Origin: Lachnospiraceae bacterium UBA7143
GTDB lineage: Bacteria; Bacillota; Clostridia; Lachnospirales; Lachnospiraceae
Reading direction: 5' to 3'
DNA length: 64,000 bases
Assembly (NCBI GenBank): GCA_002491905.1
Contig: DKWV01000025.1
Coordinates: forward strand, 186,001-250,000
The stretch's first letter is position 1, and every line of letters starts with the position of its first letter. The position numbers and the translations under genes were made by a program. Positions 1-8,122 of this stretch are shown piece after piece. Below the pieces are notes generated by a model. The model saw nothing but the letters and a program-made list of their open reading frames with translations. It was not told where the DNA came from and did not search any database.

Positions 1-106
1 GAAGGATCTGGTGTGCAGAAACCTAATTTAACAGCGGAGAGCGCGGAACGCGCGGTTTTGCGGATGTGCGTGGGCTGAACTGCGAATTGAAAGGCATAAA
101 TGTCCC

Positions 107-135
107 TTGACTTGCGGTAGATAGAGCGGTTAGAA
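107..135 (+). promoter_or_regulatory. Candidate sigma-A promoter of the TPR lipoprotein gene
   Basis: TTGACT at 107-112 and TTAGAA at 130-135 are separated by 17 bases and lie about 37 bases before the GTG start at 172. The -10 match is only moderate. Function is inferred from sequence and position alone. Confidence 0.35.
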
Positions 136-171
136 TAAAACAAGTATAGTGGAATGGCATGGAGATAAAAA

Positions 172-1233
172 GTGAAGGTACAGAGGAGAAAAGGCAGGAA
201 AATAACGGGATTTGCGGCGGCACTGCTGTGTGTCTGTCTGGTGGGCTGCGGGGCGGAGGCTGCACCGAGCTATACGAAGCAGGGCATGGAAGCTGTGGCG
301 GCGCTTGATTATGAGAAGGCGATTACCCTTTTTCAGACTGCGGAGGAAAACGGGGAGGACGAACGGCTGCTCTACCGGGGGATGGGACTTGCCTATCTGG
401 GAAAGACGGATTATGAGTCGGCTGTCTCGTATCTGGAGGCGGCTCTGCGGCTTGGAAACGGCAGGGTGGAGGATCTGGATTTTGATATCAATTATTATCT
501 TGCCACGGCATATTATAAGAACGGGCAGATGCAGGAGGCGGTGCGCGCCTATGATGCGATCCTGGGACTTCGGCCCGGGGAGACGGACGCCTATTATCTG
601 CGGGGATGCGTAAAGCTTGCGGAGGGGAACTTCGAGGCGGCGCAGGCCGACTTTGACACGGCAGTCGGTCAGGACCCGAAGAATTATGACCGCATGATCC
701 GTATCTATATGGTGCTAGAGGAGTACGGATACAAGGAAGCGGGGCAGATTTATCTGCAGAACGCCATGAAAGAAAATGAGAAGTCCATTTCAGATTATGA
801 TATGGGGCGCATCTGCTACTATATGGGAGACTTTGACAACGCCAAGAATTTTCTGGAAAGGCTCAAGACCACTACGGATTACGGAGCGGCTCTTTATCTG
901 GGAAGAACCTACGAGGCGCTTGGCGATTATAACTATGCGGCAAGTATTTATGCCGGTTACACGGAGTTTGACCAGACGAAGGCAGAGATTTACAACCAGT
1001 TGGGGCTGTGCCGTATGCAGCTTGGGGAATACCAGACCGCGCTGGACGCATTTCAGACGGCAATGAACATTGAGGGAAACGATATGATGCAGACCCTGAA
1101 GTTTAATGAGATCATCACCTATGAGTATATGGGCGATTTTAAGACGGCGGCGGCGCTGATGAACAATTATCTGCGAAGCTACCCGGATGATGGGACGGCG
1201 AAACGGGAGTACGAATTTCTGCAGACAAGATAA
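172..1233 (+). CDS. TPR-repeat lipoprotein
   Basis: A 353-residue protein with a basic N-terminus, a hydrophobic stretch and a lipobox (LVGC, Cys26), so it should be exported and lipid-anchored on the outer face of the membrane. The rest is a row of tetratricopeptide repeats (AL-Y-A-A patterns, for example around residues 40-75, 110-160 and 205-345), which normally form a helical scaffold for protein partners. The GTG start at 172 has GGAGA at 161-165. The gene stands 45 bases before the Nudix-like gene and may be its own unit. The partner is unknown; lipoprotein and TPR calls are secure, any specific role is not. Confidence 0.8.
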   Translation: MKVQRRKGRKITGFAAALLCVCLVGCGAEAAPSYTKQGMEAVAALDYEKAITLFQTAEENGEDERLLYRGMGLAYLGKTDYESAVSYLEAALRLGNGRVEDLDFDINYYLATAYYKNGQMQEAVRAYDAILGLRPGETDAYYLRGCVKLAEGNFEAAQADFDTAVGQDPKNYDRMIRIYMVLEEYGYKEAGQIYLQNAMKENEKSISDYDMGRICYYMGDFDNAKNFLERLKTTTDYGAALYLGRTYEALGDYNYAASIYAGYTEFDQTKAEIYNQLGLCRMQLGEYQTALDAFQTAMNIEGNDMMQTLKFNEIITYEYMGDFKTAAALMNNYLRSYPDDGTAKREYEFLQTR

Positions 1234-1278
1234 CCATATAATAATTTATACAGAAAATCAGGAAGGGAGTGGCTTATT

Positions 1279-1683
1279 ATGAAGAATACTTATTTGCGTG
1301 TGAAAGGCATTATCAAGAAGGATGATACTTATCTGCTCTTGAAAAGATGGGTGGACGACCACATTCCGGATCCTTTTGTCTGGGAGTTTATCGATGCGGA
1401 GGTGCCGCACGGGGTTGCGCCCGATGAGACAATGCTGTCCGCGATCTCGGAGCTTCTCTCCGTGAACGGCAGGATTGAAAAGATTGAGTATACCTGGTCC
1501 CAGCTTCTCGGCGAGACCCATTGTGTCGGAATCGCTTACATCTGCTCCATCCCGGAGGAGGAGGAACCCAATATTGTTCTGTCTGAGGATTATGGGAGCT
1601 ACGAGTGGGTGAAGAGGAAAGATTTCCCGAAATATATTGAGAACCAGTATGTGCTGAAGGACTTGGAGGGTAAGGAACTGTGA
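1279..1683 (+). CDS. Nudix-like fold protein with degenerate catalytic box
   Basis: A 134-residue protein whose N-terminus (LRVKGIIKKDDTYLLLKRW) and C-terminus (YEWVKRKDFPKYI) read like a Nudix hydrolase. The place where the GX5EX7REUXEEXGU box should sit (about residues 38-63) lacks the REXXEE glutamates that bind metal, so ordinary nucleoside-diphosphate hydrolysis is doubtful. AGGGAG at 1263-1268 fits the ATG at 1279. It overlaps pyrF by four bases (GTGA), so the two are very likely translated together. It may be a binding or regulatory protein; the fold assignment is by pattern only. Confidence 0.55.
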   Translation: MKNTYLRVKGIIKKDDTYLLLKRWVDDHIPDPFVWEFIDAEVPHGVAPDETMLSAISELLSVNGRIEKIEYTWSQLLGETHCVGIAYICSIPEEEEPNIVLSEDYGSYEWVKRKDFPKYIENQYVLKDLEGKEL

Positions 1684-2630
1684 TTAATGTACTGACAGAG
1701 AAAATTAAGAAGCTGGAAGCGCCCATTGTGGTCGGTCTGGATCCGACTATGAAATTTGTGCCGGAGCATATCAAAAAACAGGCTTTCGACGAGTACGGCG
1801 AAACCATGAAGGGCGCGGCGGAGGCGATATGGCTTTTTAACAGGGGAATCGTGGATGCGGTCTGCGATCTGGTGCCTGCGGTAAAGCCTCAGATCGCCAT
1901 GTATGAGCAGTTCGGCGTGGAGGGTATGCACGCGTTTCAGAAGACGGTGGCCTATTGTAAGGAGAAGGGGCTTATTGTGATCGGCGACATTAAGCGCGGT
2001 GATATCGGATCCACCTCCGATGCCTACGCGGTGGGGCATCTGGGGCAGGTGCAGGTCGGAGATACCATGTGCCGCGGCTTTGACGAGGATTTTGCCACGG
2101 TCAACCCGTATCTCGGCTCTGACGGCGTGAAACCCTTTATCGAGGTTTGTAAGAAGGAGAAGAAGGGGCTCTTTATTCTGGTGAAGACTTCCAATCCCAG
2201 CAGCGGTGAGTTTCAGGACCGTCTGGTGCTGCCGGAGGGAAGTACGGATGCATCCAAGGCGAGACCGCTTTATGAGGTCGTAGGTGAGAAGGTGGCCGAG
2301 TGGGCCGCAGACCACATGGGCGAATCGTACAGCTATATCGGTGCGGTGGTGGGTGCAACTTACCCCGAGATGGGAAAGATTCTGCGGCGGATCATGCCCA
2401 AGTCCTATATTCTGGTGCCCGGTTACGGCGCACAGGGCGGGAAAGGCAAGGATCTGAAACACTTTTTCAATGAGGACGGTCTGGGAGCCATCATCAATTC
2501 TTCCAGAGGCATCATTGCAGCCTACCAGCAGGAGGCTTATGCCAAATATGGAGCGGAGAACTATGCCGATGCATCGAGGGCGGCGGTTCTTGATATGAAG
2601 GAAGATATTAAAGAGGGTGTATTCTCGTAA
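1680..2630 (+). CDS. pyrF: Orotidine 5'-phosphate decarboxylase, type 2
   Basis: Decarboxylates OMP to UMP, the last step of de novo pyrimidine synthesis in the cytoplasm. The 316-residue protein shows the phosphate-barrel start VGLDPTMKFVP and the catalytic lysine/aspartate motif GDIKRGDIGS (Asp103, Lys105, Asp108). Length matches the long (type 2) family rather than the 230-residue one. The GTG start at 1680 overlaps the TGA of the Nudix-like gene, pointing to translational coupling. No other pyr gene lies nearby, so it is separated from the usual pyr cluster here. Confidence 0.93.
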   Translation: MINVLTEKIKKLEAPIVVGLDPTMKFVPEHIKKQAFDEYGETMKGAAEAIWLFNRGIVDAVCDLVPAVKPQIAMYEQFGVEGMHAFQKTVAYCKEKGLIVIGDIKRGDIGSTSDAYAVGHLGQVQVGDTMCRGFDEDFATVNPYLGSDGVKPFIEVCKKEKKGLFILVKTSNPSSGEFQDRLVLPEGSTDASKARPLYEVVGEKVAEWAADHMGESYSYIGAVVGATYPEMGKILRRIMPKSYILVPGYGAQGGKGKDLKHFFNEDGLGAIINSSRGIIAAYQQEAYAKYGAENYADASRAAVLDMKEDIKEGVFS

Positions 2631-2642
2631 ATTCCTGTTTTT

Positions 2643-2672
2643 GTATATTATGTAAGAAAAAACGGCATACTA
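2643..2672 (+). promoter_or_regulatory. Sigma-G type forespore promoter of spoVAD
   Basis: GTATA at 2643-2647, an 18-base spacer, then CATACTA at 2666-2672. This agrees fully with the Bacillus/Clostridium sigma-G consensus GHATR-N18-CATWMTA. It stands right before spoVAD, whose family is expressed in the forespore under sigma-G, so context and sequence agree. Transcription would begin near 2679, leaving a leader under 30 bases. Confidence 0.7.
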
Positions 2673-2706
2673 TCCTTAATCATGTAAGAAAGGATAGTAT
2701 GCCGTT
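2661..2706. repeat. Perfect 17-bp inverted repeat across the spoVAD promoter and leader
   Basis: aacggcatactatcctt (2661-2677) and its exact reverse complement (2690-2706) flank a 12-base centre and end directly at the ATG of spoVAD. The left arm contains the sigma-G -10 box, and the right arm holds the likely ribosome-binding bases (aaagga, near 2690). On the plus strand no T-run follows, while on the minus strand a T-run does, so it is a poor terminator for pyrF. It may be a protein operator or a translation-control hairpin. Confidence 0.7.
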
Positions 2707-3723
2707 ATGTTAGGAAAGCAGAGTATTCAGTTTGGGAAAAAACCGTACATTATAAGCAGCGCCTCCATCGTGGGAAGCAAGGAGGCGGAAGGACCTATGG
2801 GGGAGCTTTTTGATAAAGTCGGTTATGACGACAGCTTCGGCGCGGAAAATTGGGAGGAGGCGGAGAGCCGTCTGCAGAAGGAGGCGCTTGAGATCGCTCT
2901 CTCCAAGGCGGGACTTACCAGGCAGGATCTGCAGATGGTGTTTGCGGGGGATCTGCTGGGGCAGTCCATCGCCAGCAGCTTTGGATTAGCCGGGTATCAG
3001 CTTCCGCATATAGGTCTTTACGGCGCCTGTTCCACCTGCGGCCTTTCCTTAACTATGGGCAGCGCAATGGTTTCGGCGGGGTTTGTCGAGAAGGCGGCGT
3101 GCATCACCTCAAGTCATTTCGCCAGCGCGGAGAAGGAGTTTCGGTTTCCACTCTCTTACGGAAACCAACGGCCGAAGTCGGCTACATGGACGGTGACGGG
3201 CAGCGGCGCATTTCTTGTCTCGTCACAGCCGGGAAAACAGACGCGGGCTGTGATAGAGGGTGTGACGGTCGGTAAGATTGTGGATTACGGGGTGAAGGAT
3301 TCCATGAATATGGGAGCATGCATGGCTCCAGCAGCGGCGGACACGGTCGAGCAGCATCTGGCGGATTTTGGCAGGGAGCCGGAGGATTATGACAGGATCA
3401 TCACTGGCGACCTGGGACTGGTAGGACAGCAGCTTCTGTTTGATCTGCTTGCCAGGAAGAATATCGATATTACCAGACAGCATATGGACTGCGGCATCGA
3501 GATCTACGACAGCGAAAAACAGCACACGGATGCGGGAGGCTCGGGATGCGGGTGCAGCGCGGTGGTGCTGTCGGCGTATATTTTGAAGAAAATTGAGGAG
3601 GGCATTTGGAAGAGAGTGCTTTTTCTGCCTACAGGTGCGCTCCTTTCTAAGACCAGCTATAACGAGGGGCAGTCGATCCCGGGCATTGCGCATGGGGTGG
3701 TGCTGGAGCATTATCATGGGTAA
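2707..3723 (+). CDS. spoVAD: Stage V sporulation protein AD
   Basis: SpoVAD proteins bind dipicolinic acid and help load it into the forespore during sporulation, working with the SpoVAC/SpoVAE membrane channel. The 338-residue protein has the family's thiolase-like fold signatures: GKKPYIISSASIVGSKE near the start, GLYGACSTCG around residue 104-113, SSHFASAEKEFRFPL, and the tail GIAHGVVLEHY. Length is normal. It is preceded by a sigma-G type promoter and followed by a terminator, so it is a single-gene unit. spoVAC and spoVAE are not next to it, which is unusual; spoVAE lies about 3.3 kb downstream. Confidence 0.93.
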   Translation: MLGKQSIQFGKKPYIISSASIVGSKEAEGPMGELFDKVGYDDSFGAENWEEAESRLQKEALEIALSKAGLTRQDLQMVFAGDLLGQSIASSFGLAGYQLPHIGLYGACSTCGLSLTMGSAMVSAGFVEKAACITSSHFASAEKEFRFPLSYGNQRPKSATWTVTGSGAFLVSSQPGKQTRAVIEGVTVGKIVDYGVKDSMNMGACMAPAAADTVEQHLADFGREPEDYDRIITGDLGLVGQQLLFDLLARKNIDITRQHMDCGIEIYDSEKQHTDAGGSGCGCSAVVLSAYILKKIEEGIWKRVLFLPTGALLSKTSYNEGQSIPGIAHGVVLEHYHG

Positions 3724-3742
3724 AGTTAGGATAGGGAAAGGA

Positions 3743-3770
3743 AAAGGCCGGGCGGTGCCCGGCCTTTCTC
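3743..3770 (+). terminator. Intrinsic terminator after spoVAD
   Basis: A perfect 11-bp stem (aaaggccgggc at 3743-3753, gcccggccttt at 3757-3767) with a GGT loop stands 20 bases after the stop. The T-run is short (TTT then CTC), but the stem is very strong. Confidence 0.7.
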
Positions 3771-3873
3771 GCATATGACAGAATGCACAAGAAAAGCAGC
3801 CAAATAGACAAAGTTTATCCTCCCAAATTTATGGCGTGTTAAAATGTCACAGACAAAAAGGAGGATGGCGTGA

Positions 3874-5573
3874 ATGAAAGAACGGATAAAAAACAGATTA
3901 TTCCGAATTACAGATTATTTTGAAAATAACCTTTTGTTTCAGGCAGTCCGCCAGGGCATGGTGATGATGATACCGGTATTGGTAAGCAGCGCTGTGGCGT
4001 TGATGTTAAGCAGCCTTCCGTTTCCGGGATATCAGGCATTCCTTGAAAAACTTTGGAATGGCCGGATAGCAGCGTTTCTGGAGTTGATCCGAAGTGCGTC
4101 GGAGGGCTCTCTCGCGATAGGGCTGGCTCTCACAACCTGCTTTAGCTATGCGATGCAGAGAAAAAGGAGCAGGGGAGAGGCTGTTACGGTGATGCTTACA
4201 GCGACAGCAGCCCTGATTGCATTTTCGGGAATCCTGCAGGGAAGCGTTTCTGTTGAGGCGTTAGGGAGCCATAATACTTTTGCAGCGCTGGTCATCGCGC
4301 TCGGATGCAGCGCGTTGTTCTTCAAAATCAAAGACATTAAGTTTTTCCGTACACGCTGGCGTGGAACAGGGGCGGATGTGAGTTATGCGGAGGCGGTGTC
4401 AGGCGTGATACCGGCCCTGTTGGTTATGGCGTTCTTTATCATACTGCGCCAGGTGTTTGTGGCTGTTTTTCATGTGGACTCCATGCAGCAAATTTTGGAG
4501 TGATCAGTGCGGAAGTGGTATACAATAAGACGTTTCAGGATGCGTTTGTCTGCATGGGAGGCACAGGTTCCGTCCTGTGTCTTGTGATTGCTATATTATT
4601 ATTTTCAAAGAAAGGCAGCTTTAAAAATATTGCGAAGCTTTCGTTTCCGACTGTTATTTTTAACATCAGTGAAATTATCGCTTTCGGACTTCCGGTTATC
4701 TTAAACCCAATTTTTGTAATTCCGTATCTGCTGGTTCCAGTGGTTATGTGTGTGATATCCTATGCGGCGGTTTATACGGGAATTGTTCCGCACGTAGTGT
4801 CGGAAGTGGAATGGACGACACCGATATTTTTAAGCGGTTATCTGGCGATCGGTTCTGTTGCGGGGAGCATTCTGCAGGCGGTATGCCTGGCAGCGGGAGT
4901 TTTTATTTATCTGCCTTTTTTGCGTCTGTTTGAGGAGCAGAAGGAGAGACAGATGGTGAAAAAGGTAAAAGAGCTGACGGAAGAACTGCAGAGGCAGGAG
5001 GAAGCAAATGCCATTATGACGTTGACAGGGCGAAAGGATGCGTTGGGAGGAACAGCGAGGGTGCCTGCCGAGGATCTGAAAGACGCAATCAGGGACAAAA
5101 AGCTGTTTTTCCTGTATCAGCCGCAGATAGATACGGAAGGGCATTGTATCGGCGCGGAGGCTCTGATCCGCTGGATTCATCCGACGGCCGGATTTATTTA
5201 TCCGCCCCTGATCATTCAGCTCGCGAAGGAAGAAAAATTGCTGCATGACATAGAAATATATATGTTTGATGAAGTGGCGCAAACGATATCGGAAATGGAA
5301 AACGAAATCCACACTGAGTTCAAGATATCAGTAAATATCACAAACGAATCGCTTCTATGGGAAGCCTTGGAACGCTGTATCGCGGCCATTAGGGAACTCG
5401 GCGAATCGCTGCACTTTGGGACGATAGCGGAATATGTGGAAACGGAGGAACAGAAGGATATGCTGCTTTCGCTTGGGTGCGACGCGTTTCAGGGGTATTA
5501 TTACAGCAAACCGATTCCTATGTCAGAGTTGATTTCATGGATGAAACAGCATCAGGGGATAGAAGCGTTTTGA
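3874..5573 (+). pseudogene. Broken EIIC-like membrane/EAL phosphodiesterase gene
   Basis: Two reading frames (3874-4503 and 4500-5573) together encode a PTS EIIC-like membrane domain of about ten helices followed by an EAL c-di-GMP phosphodiesterase domain, a fusion known in clostridia. The first frame stops at TGA 4501; the second picks up in the -1 frame, and restoring one T in the TTTT run at 4493-4496 gives a continuous IFGVISAE reading. The EAL domain keeps FLYQPQID, EALIRW and the terminal AEYVETEEQ...GYYYSKPIP, but the centre holding the DDFG metal motif is missing, as if cut out in frame near 5380-5430. Both defects argue for a dead gene. Alternatively the halves are made separately by GTGA coupling, but the catalytic loss would remain. 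Confidence 0.7.
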
Positions 5574-5641
5574 GGGGAGGATGAGTTCAATTTCACCTTA
5601 ATTTTCAACGAAAAGAAGCGAAAAGAAAGCGGATTGAAAAA

Positions 5642-5992
5642 TTGGGTGACAGCCTGCCCACGTATGTGGTAGACTTATCTGGTATGGATCTGGCATGTAA
5701 AAGAGTGCAGAACAACTGCCCGGCATTTTGTGTGGGTGATGGAAAGGAAGCGGGGATAAGCATGAGGGAGATGGAATTTAAGATGGAGCGTCCGGGGCTT
5801 CTCAAGGAGGGCGACCGGGTTACAGTGACGGAGGGCGTTCTTCCCAGCAACTATTATTATACCATAGACCCGTCCCTTGCGATGTCGGGCAACTTTCCCT
5901 TCAGGGAGCGGATGCTGGAGCGGGAAGGCGTGGTGACGGAAGTCATCGAAAACGCCAGAGGCTTCTATGTGAAAGCCAGATTCGGGGAATAA
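5642..5992 (+). CDS. Small conserved-looking hypothetical protein
   Basis: A soluble protein of up to 116 residues that I do not recognise. It has no signal peptide or membrane segment, and reads like a small beta-rich domain (EGDRVTVTEGVLPS, GVVTEVIENARGFYVKARF). The start is uncertain: TTG 5642 is the first common start codon, but the frame is open back to 5585, and a good Shine-Dalgarno (GGGGAGG) lies at 5574-5580 with no usable start codon behind it in this frame. It lies 25 bases before ridA and may be co-transcribed with it. Confidence 0.5.
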   Translation: MGDSLPTYVVDLSGMDLACKRVQNNCPAFCVGDGKEAGISMREMEFKMERPGLLKEGDRVTVTEGVLPSNYYYTIDPSLAMSGNFPFRERMLEREGVVTEVIENARGFYVKARFGE

Positions 5993-6017
5993 AAAAAGGA
6001 AAAGAGAGGGAAATATT

Positions 6018-6395
6018 ATGTTAACTAAAATATCTACAGACAAAGCGCCGGCGGCCATTGGGCCTTATTCACAGGGAATCATTGCGGGGGATTTCCTCTT
6101 TGCGTCGGGGCAGATTCCGATTGACCCTGCCACCGGGGAGATCAGGGGCAAGGATGTGACCGAACAGGCGGAGCAGGTCATGAAGAACGTGGGCGCGATT
6201 CTGGCTGAGGCGGACACGGACTACACAAAGGTAGTGAAGACCACCTGCTTTCTCGCCGAGATGGCTGATTTCGCGGCATTTAACGCAGTGTATGAGAAGT
6301 ATTTCACCGAGAAACCGGCGAGAAGCTGCGTGGCGGTGAAGCAGCTTCCGAAGGATGTACTCTGCGAGGTGGAGGTTATGGCATACTTAAAGTAA
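6018..6395 (+). CDS. ridA: RidA-family enamine/imine deaminase
   Basis: Hydrolyses reactive 2-aminoacrylate and related enamines released by PLP enzymes, protecting cytoplasmic enzymes. The 125-residue protein is full length and shows the family landmarks APAAIGPYSQG near the start, FASGQIPIDP, the arginine of PARSCVAV (about residue 104) that holds the substrate carboxylate, and the C-terminal CEVEVMAYL. GAGGG at 6006-6010 supports the ATG. The neighbours give no pathway hint. Confidence 0.93.
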   Translation: MLTKISTDKAPAAIGPYSQGIIAGDFLFASGQIPIDPATGEIRGKDVTEQAEQVMKNVGAILAEADTDYTKVVKTTCFLAEMADFAAFNAVYEKYFTEKPARSCVAVKQLPKDVLCEVEVMAYLK

Positions 6396-6427
6396 AACTA
6401 GGACAAAAAGGAAGGTTTACATAAGTT

Positions 6428-6928
6428 TTGAATAAAAATAATATTATTCTGATCGGTATGCCCGGCGTGGGAAAGAGTACAGTAGGCGTGGTGCTGGCCA
6501 AGAAACTGGGGTATTCTTTCGTGGACGCGGATCTGGTGATTCAAAGCAGGGAAGGAAAGCTTTTGCACGAAATCATAGCGGAGCAGGGTGTGGAAGGTTT
6601 CTGGCGGACAGAAGAAGCTGTGGGCGAATCCATAGATGGAAGACGGACGGTGATTGCCACCGGCGGCAGCGCAGTATACGGGGAACGCGCTATGGCGCAT
6701 TACAGACAGATTGGTACAGTGGTGTATCTGCATCTTCCTTTGGAGGGAATCCGTGAGCGGCTTGGCGACCTCACTGAGCGGGGCGTGACGCTTAAGGCGG
6801 GGCAGGATCTGGACAGTCTTTATGCGGAGCGGCGGCCGCTTTATGAAAAGTATGCAGATATTACGGTGGACTGTGAAGGACTGTCAATCCGGGAAATCGT
6901 AAAAAAAATCGTGGAAATAACTGCATAA
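6428..6928 (+). CDS. aroK: Shikimate kinase
   Basis: Phosphorylates shikimate at the 3-position in the chorismate pathway. The 166-residue protein has the P-loop GMPGVGKST (residues 10-18), the shikimate-binding FVDADLVI (Asp33, Asp35), FWRTEE (Arg60), the glycine pair of ATGGS (79-81) and the lid segment ending RRPLYEKYAD. Length is typical. The start is TTG at 6428, with AAAGGAAGG at 6406-6415 as ribosome-binding site. It stands 32 bases after ridA and ends in a terminator, so it may be the last gene of that small operon. Other aro genes are absent from the window. Confidence 0.88.
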   Translation: MNKNNIILIGMPGVGKSTVGVVLAKKLGYSFVDADLVIQSREGKLLHEIIAEQGVEGFWRTEEAVGESIDGRRTVIATGGSAVYGERAMAHYRQIGTVVYLHLPLEGIRERLGDLTERGVTLKAGQDLDSLYAERRPLYEKYADITVDCEGLSIREIVKKIVEITA

Positions 6929-6942
6929 ATTATGAGAAAGGG

Positions 6943-6976
6943 CAGAGAATACCAAAGAGAGGTATTCTCTGTTTTT
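6943..6976 (+). terminator. Intrinsic terminator after the shikimate kinase gene
   Basis: A perfect 10-bp stem (agagaatacc at 6943-6952, ggtattctct at 6961-6970) with an 8-base loop, followed by GTTTTTC. It separates the kinase from spoVAE. Confidence 0.8.
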
Positions 6977-7001
6977 CATTATTTATGTGGAGGAAAATAC
7001 T

Positions 7002-7358
7002 ATGGATTATATCAATGCTTTCTGGGTGGGCGGCCTGATCTGCGCGCTGGTGCAGATTCTTCTGGAGAAGACAAAACTATTGCCGGGCCGGGTCATGGTG
7101 CTCTTAGTCTGTGTGGGAGCGGTGATCAGCTTTGTCGGATGGTACGAGCCGTTTATGGAATACGCCGGCGCGGGAGCCAGTGTGCCGCTCCTTGGTTACG
7201 GCAATATCCTGATGAAGGGCGTGAAGGAAGCCGTGGATGAGAATGGCTTTATCGGTCTGTTTCAGGGCGGTTTTAAGACCGGAGCGGTGGGATGCGCGGC
7301 GGCATTGGTTTTTGGGTATCTGGCGAGTCTTGTTTTCCAGCCGAAGAACAAAAAATAA
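7002..7358 (+). CDS. spoVAE: Stage V sporulation protein AE
   Basis: A membrane subunit of the SpoVA channel that moves dipicolinic acid into the forespore and out at germination. The 118-residue protein has at least three membrane helices and the characteristic MDYINAFWVGG start, the TKLLPGRVMVLLV segment and the PLLGYGNILMKGVKEAV loop. ATG 7002 is chosen over GTG 6987 because GGAGG at 6989-6993 would otherwise lie inside the gene. It is not next to spoVAC or spoVAD; no clear sigma-G promoter was found in front of it. Confidence 0.9.
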   Translation: MDYINAFWVGGLICALVQILLEKTKLLPGRVMVLLVCVGAVISFVGWYEPFMEYAGAGASVPLLGYGNILMKGVKEAVDENGFIGLFQGGFKTGAVGCAAALVFGYLASLVFQPKNKK

Positions 7359-7419
7359 AATTTTTATATATTTTTGAAGACAATACAGGGTCTCTCCCGT
7401 TAGAATATACAAGTGCAAA

Positions 7420-7457
7420 GAAAAAACAAGCGGCTCCGCAGGAGACATTTGTTTTTT
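7420..7457 (+). terminator. Possible terminator after spoVAE
   Basis: CTCC at 7433-7436 pairs with GGAG at 7441-7444, and AACAA/TTGTT extend the stem with an internal mismatch before a run of six T (7451-7457). The interrupted stem makes this a weaker call. Confidence 0.4.
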
Positions 7458-7472
7458 CTGCACGGATAACGA

Positions 7473-7520
7473 GCAACTGTCCGATGCAATCGGACGAAAA
7501 GCGCGTAAGCGCGAAGTTGC
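7473..7520 (+). other. Structured leader: predicted three-way RNA junction
   Basis: An outer stem GCAACT (7473-7478)/AGTTGC (7515-7520) encloses two hairpins: GTCCGAT-gca-ATCGGAC (7479-7495) and GCGC-gtaa-GCGC (7501-7512). The element ends 16 bases before the AAGGAGG ribosome-binding site of the ECF sigma factor. All stems are perfect. A regulatory role in the leader is inference; a small palindromic repeat family is the alternative. Confidence 0.5.
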
Positions 7521-7552
7521 GAGTATACACAACAGGGAAGGAGGCAGATACC

Positions 7553-8122
7553 ATCAACAGGGAAGAACAATTGTCAGCGCTGATTGATTCTTACCAGCAT
7601 CTTGTGTTTTCTATATGCTATAAAATGACAGCGGACTATTTTGCCTCCGAGGATCTGGCACAGGAAACGTTTTTGTCGGCCTATAAGCATTTGGAAGAGT
7701 TTGACGGCAGATATGAAAAGGCGTGGATCTGCCGGATTGCCACCAACAAGTGTCTGGACTGGCTGCAGAGCGCGGGAAGGCGCAGCATTCCCACGGCGGA
7801 TCTGGGTTTTCAAAGTGCCAGGGCGCCGGATCAGGGAACGCCTTCCGGCACAGGCGCAGGGAGCGCCGGGGAAGATGAGGCGGTCGTGCGGCAGACGCCG
7901 GAGAGCATCTGTCTGGAGAAGGAAGTGCGGGAGACGCTGCTTTCCCGGTGCCTGTCCCTGAAACCGCCCTACAATGAAATCGCCAAGGCTTATTATTATG
8001 ATGAGTTGGATGCGGGCGAGATTGCAAGGCGGAAGGGCGTTAAGAAAAAGACTATACAGACGCAGATTTACAGGGCGAGAAGTATGCTCCGCAGGATGTA
8101 TGAAAAGGAGAAGGGCGCATGA
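7553..8122 (+). CDS. ECF-type RNA polymerase sigma factor
   Basis: Directs RNA polymerase to a small regulon, probably its own operon and envelope functions. The protein of about 189 residues has sigma region 2 (HLVFSICYKMTADYFASEDL through IATNKCLDWL) and a region 4 helix-turn-helix (GEIARRKGVKKKTIQTQIYRA). Between them is a loop rich in Gly, Ala and Pro. The start is odd: AAGGAGG at 7537-7543 points to ATC at 7553, exactly where family members begin with M-REEQL. TTG 7517 or TTG 7571 are the nearest ordinary alternatives. It overlaps the next gene by four bases (ATGA), typical of sigma/anti-sigma pairs. Confidence 0.85.
   Translation: MNREEQLSALIDSYQHLVFSICYKMTADYFASEDLAQETFLSAYKHLEEFDGRYEKAWICRIATNKCLDWLQSAGRRSIPTADLGFQSARAPDQGTPSGTGAGSAGEDEAVVRQTPESICLEKEVRETLLSRCLSLKPPYNEIAKAYYYDELDAGEIARRKGVKKKTIQTQIYRARSMLRRMYEKEKGA

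Noticed and set aside
1..78. C-terminal end of an upstream gene
   Set aside because: Two frames are open to stops at 29-31 and 76-78, but neither is long enough to support a call.
4489..4503. Programmed frameshift in the EIIC-EAL gene
   Set aside because: The bases do not form a proper X XXY YYZ slippery site in the reading frame, and the EAL core is missing anyway.
6932..7240. Separate coding frame beside spoVAE
   Set aside because: It overlaps spoVAE in another frame, has no ribosome site and runs across the terminator hairpin.
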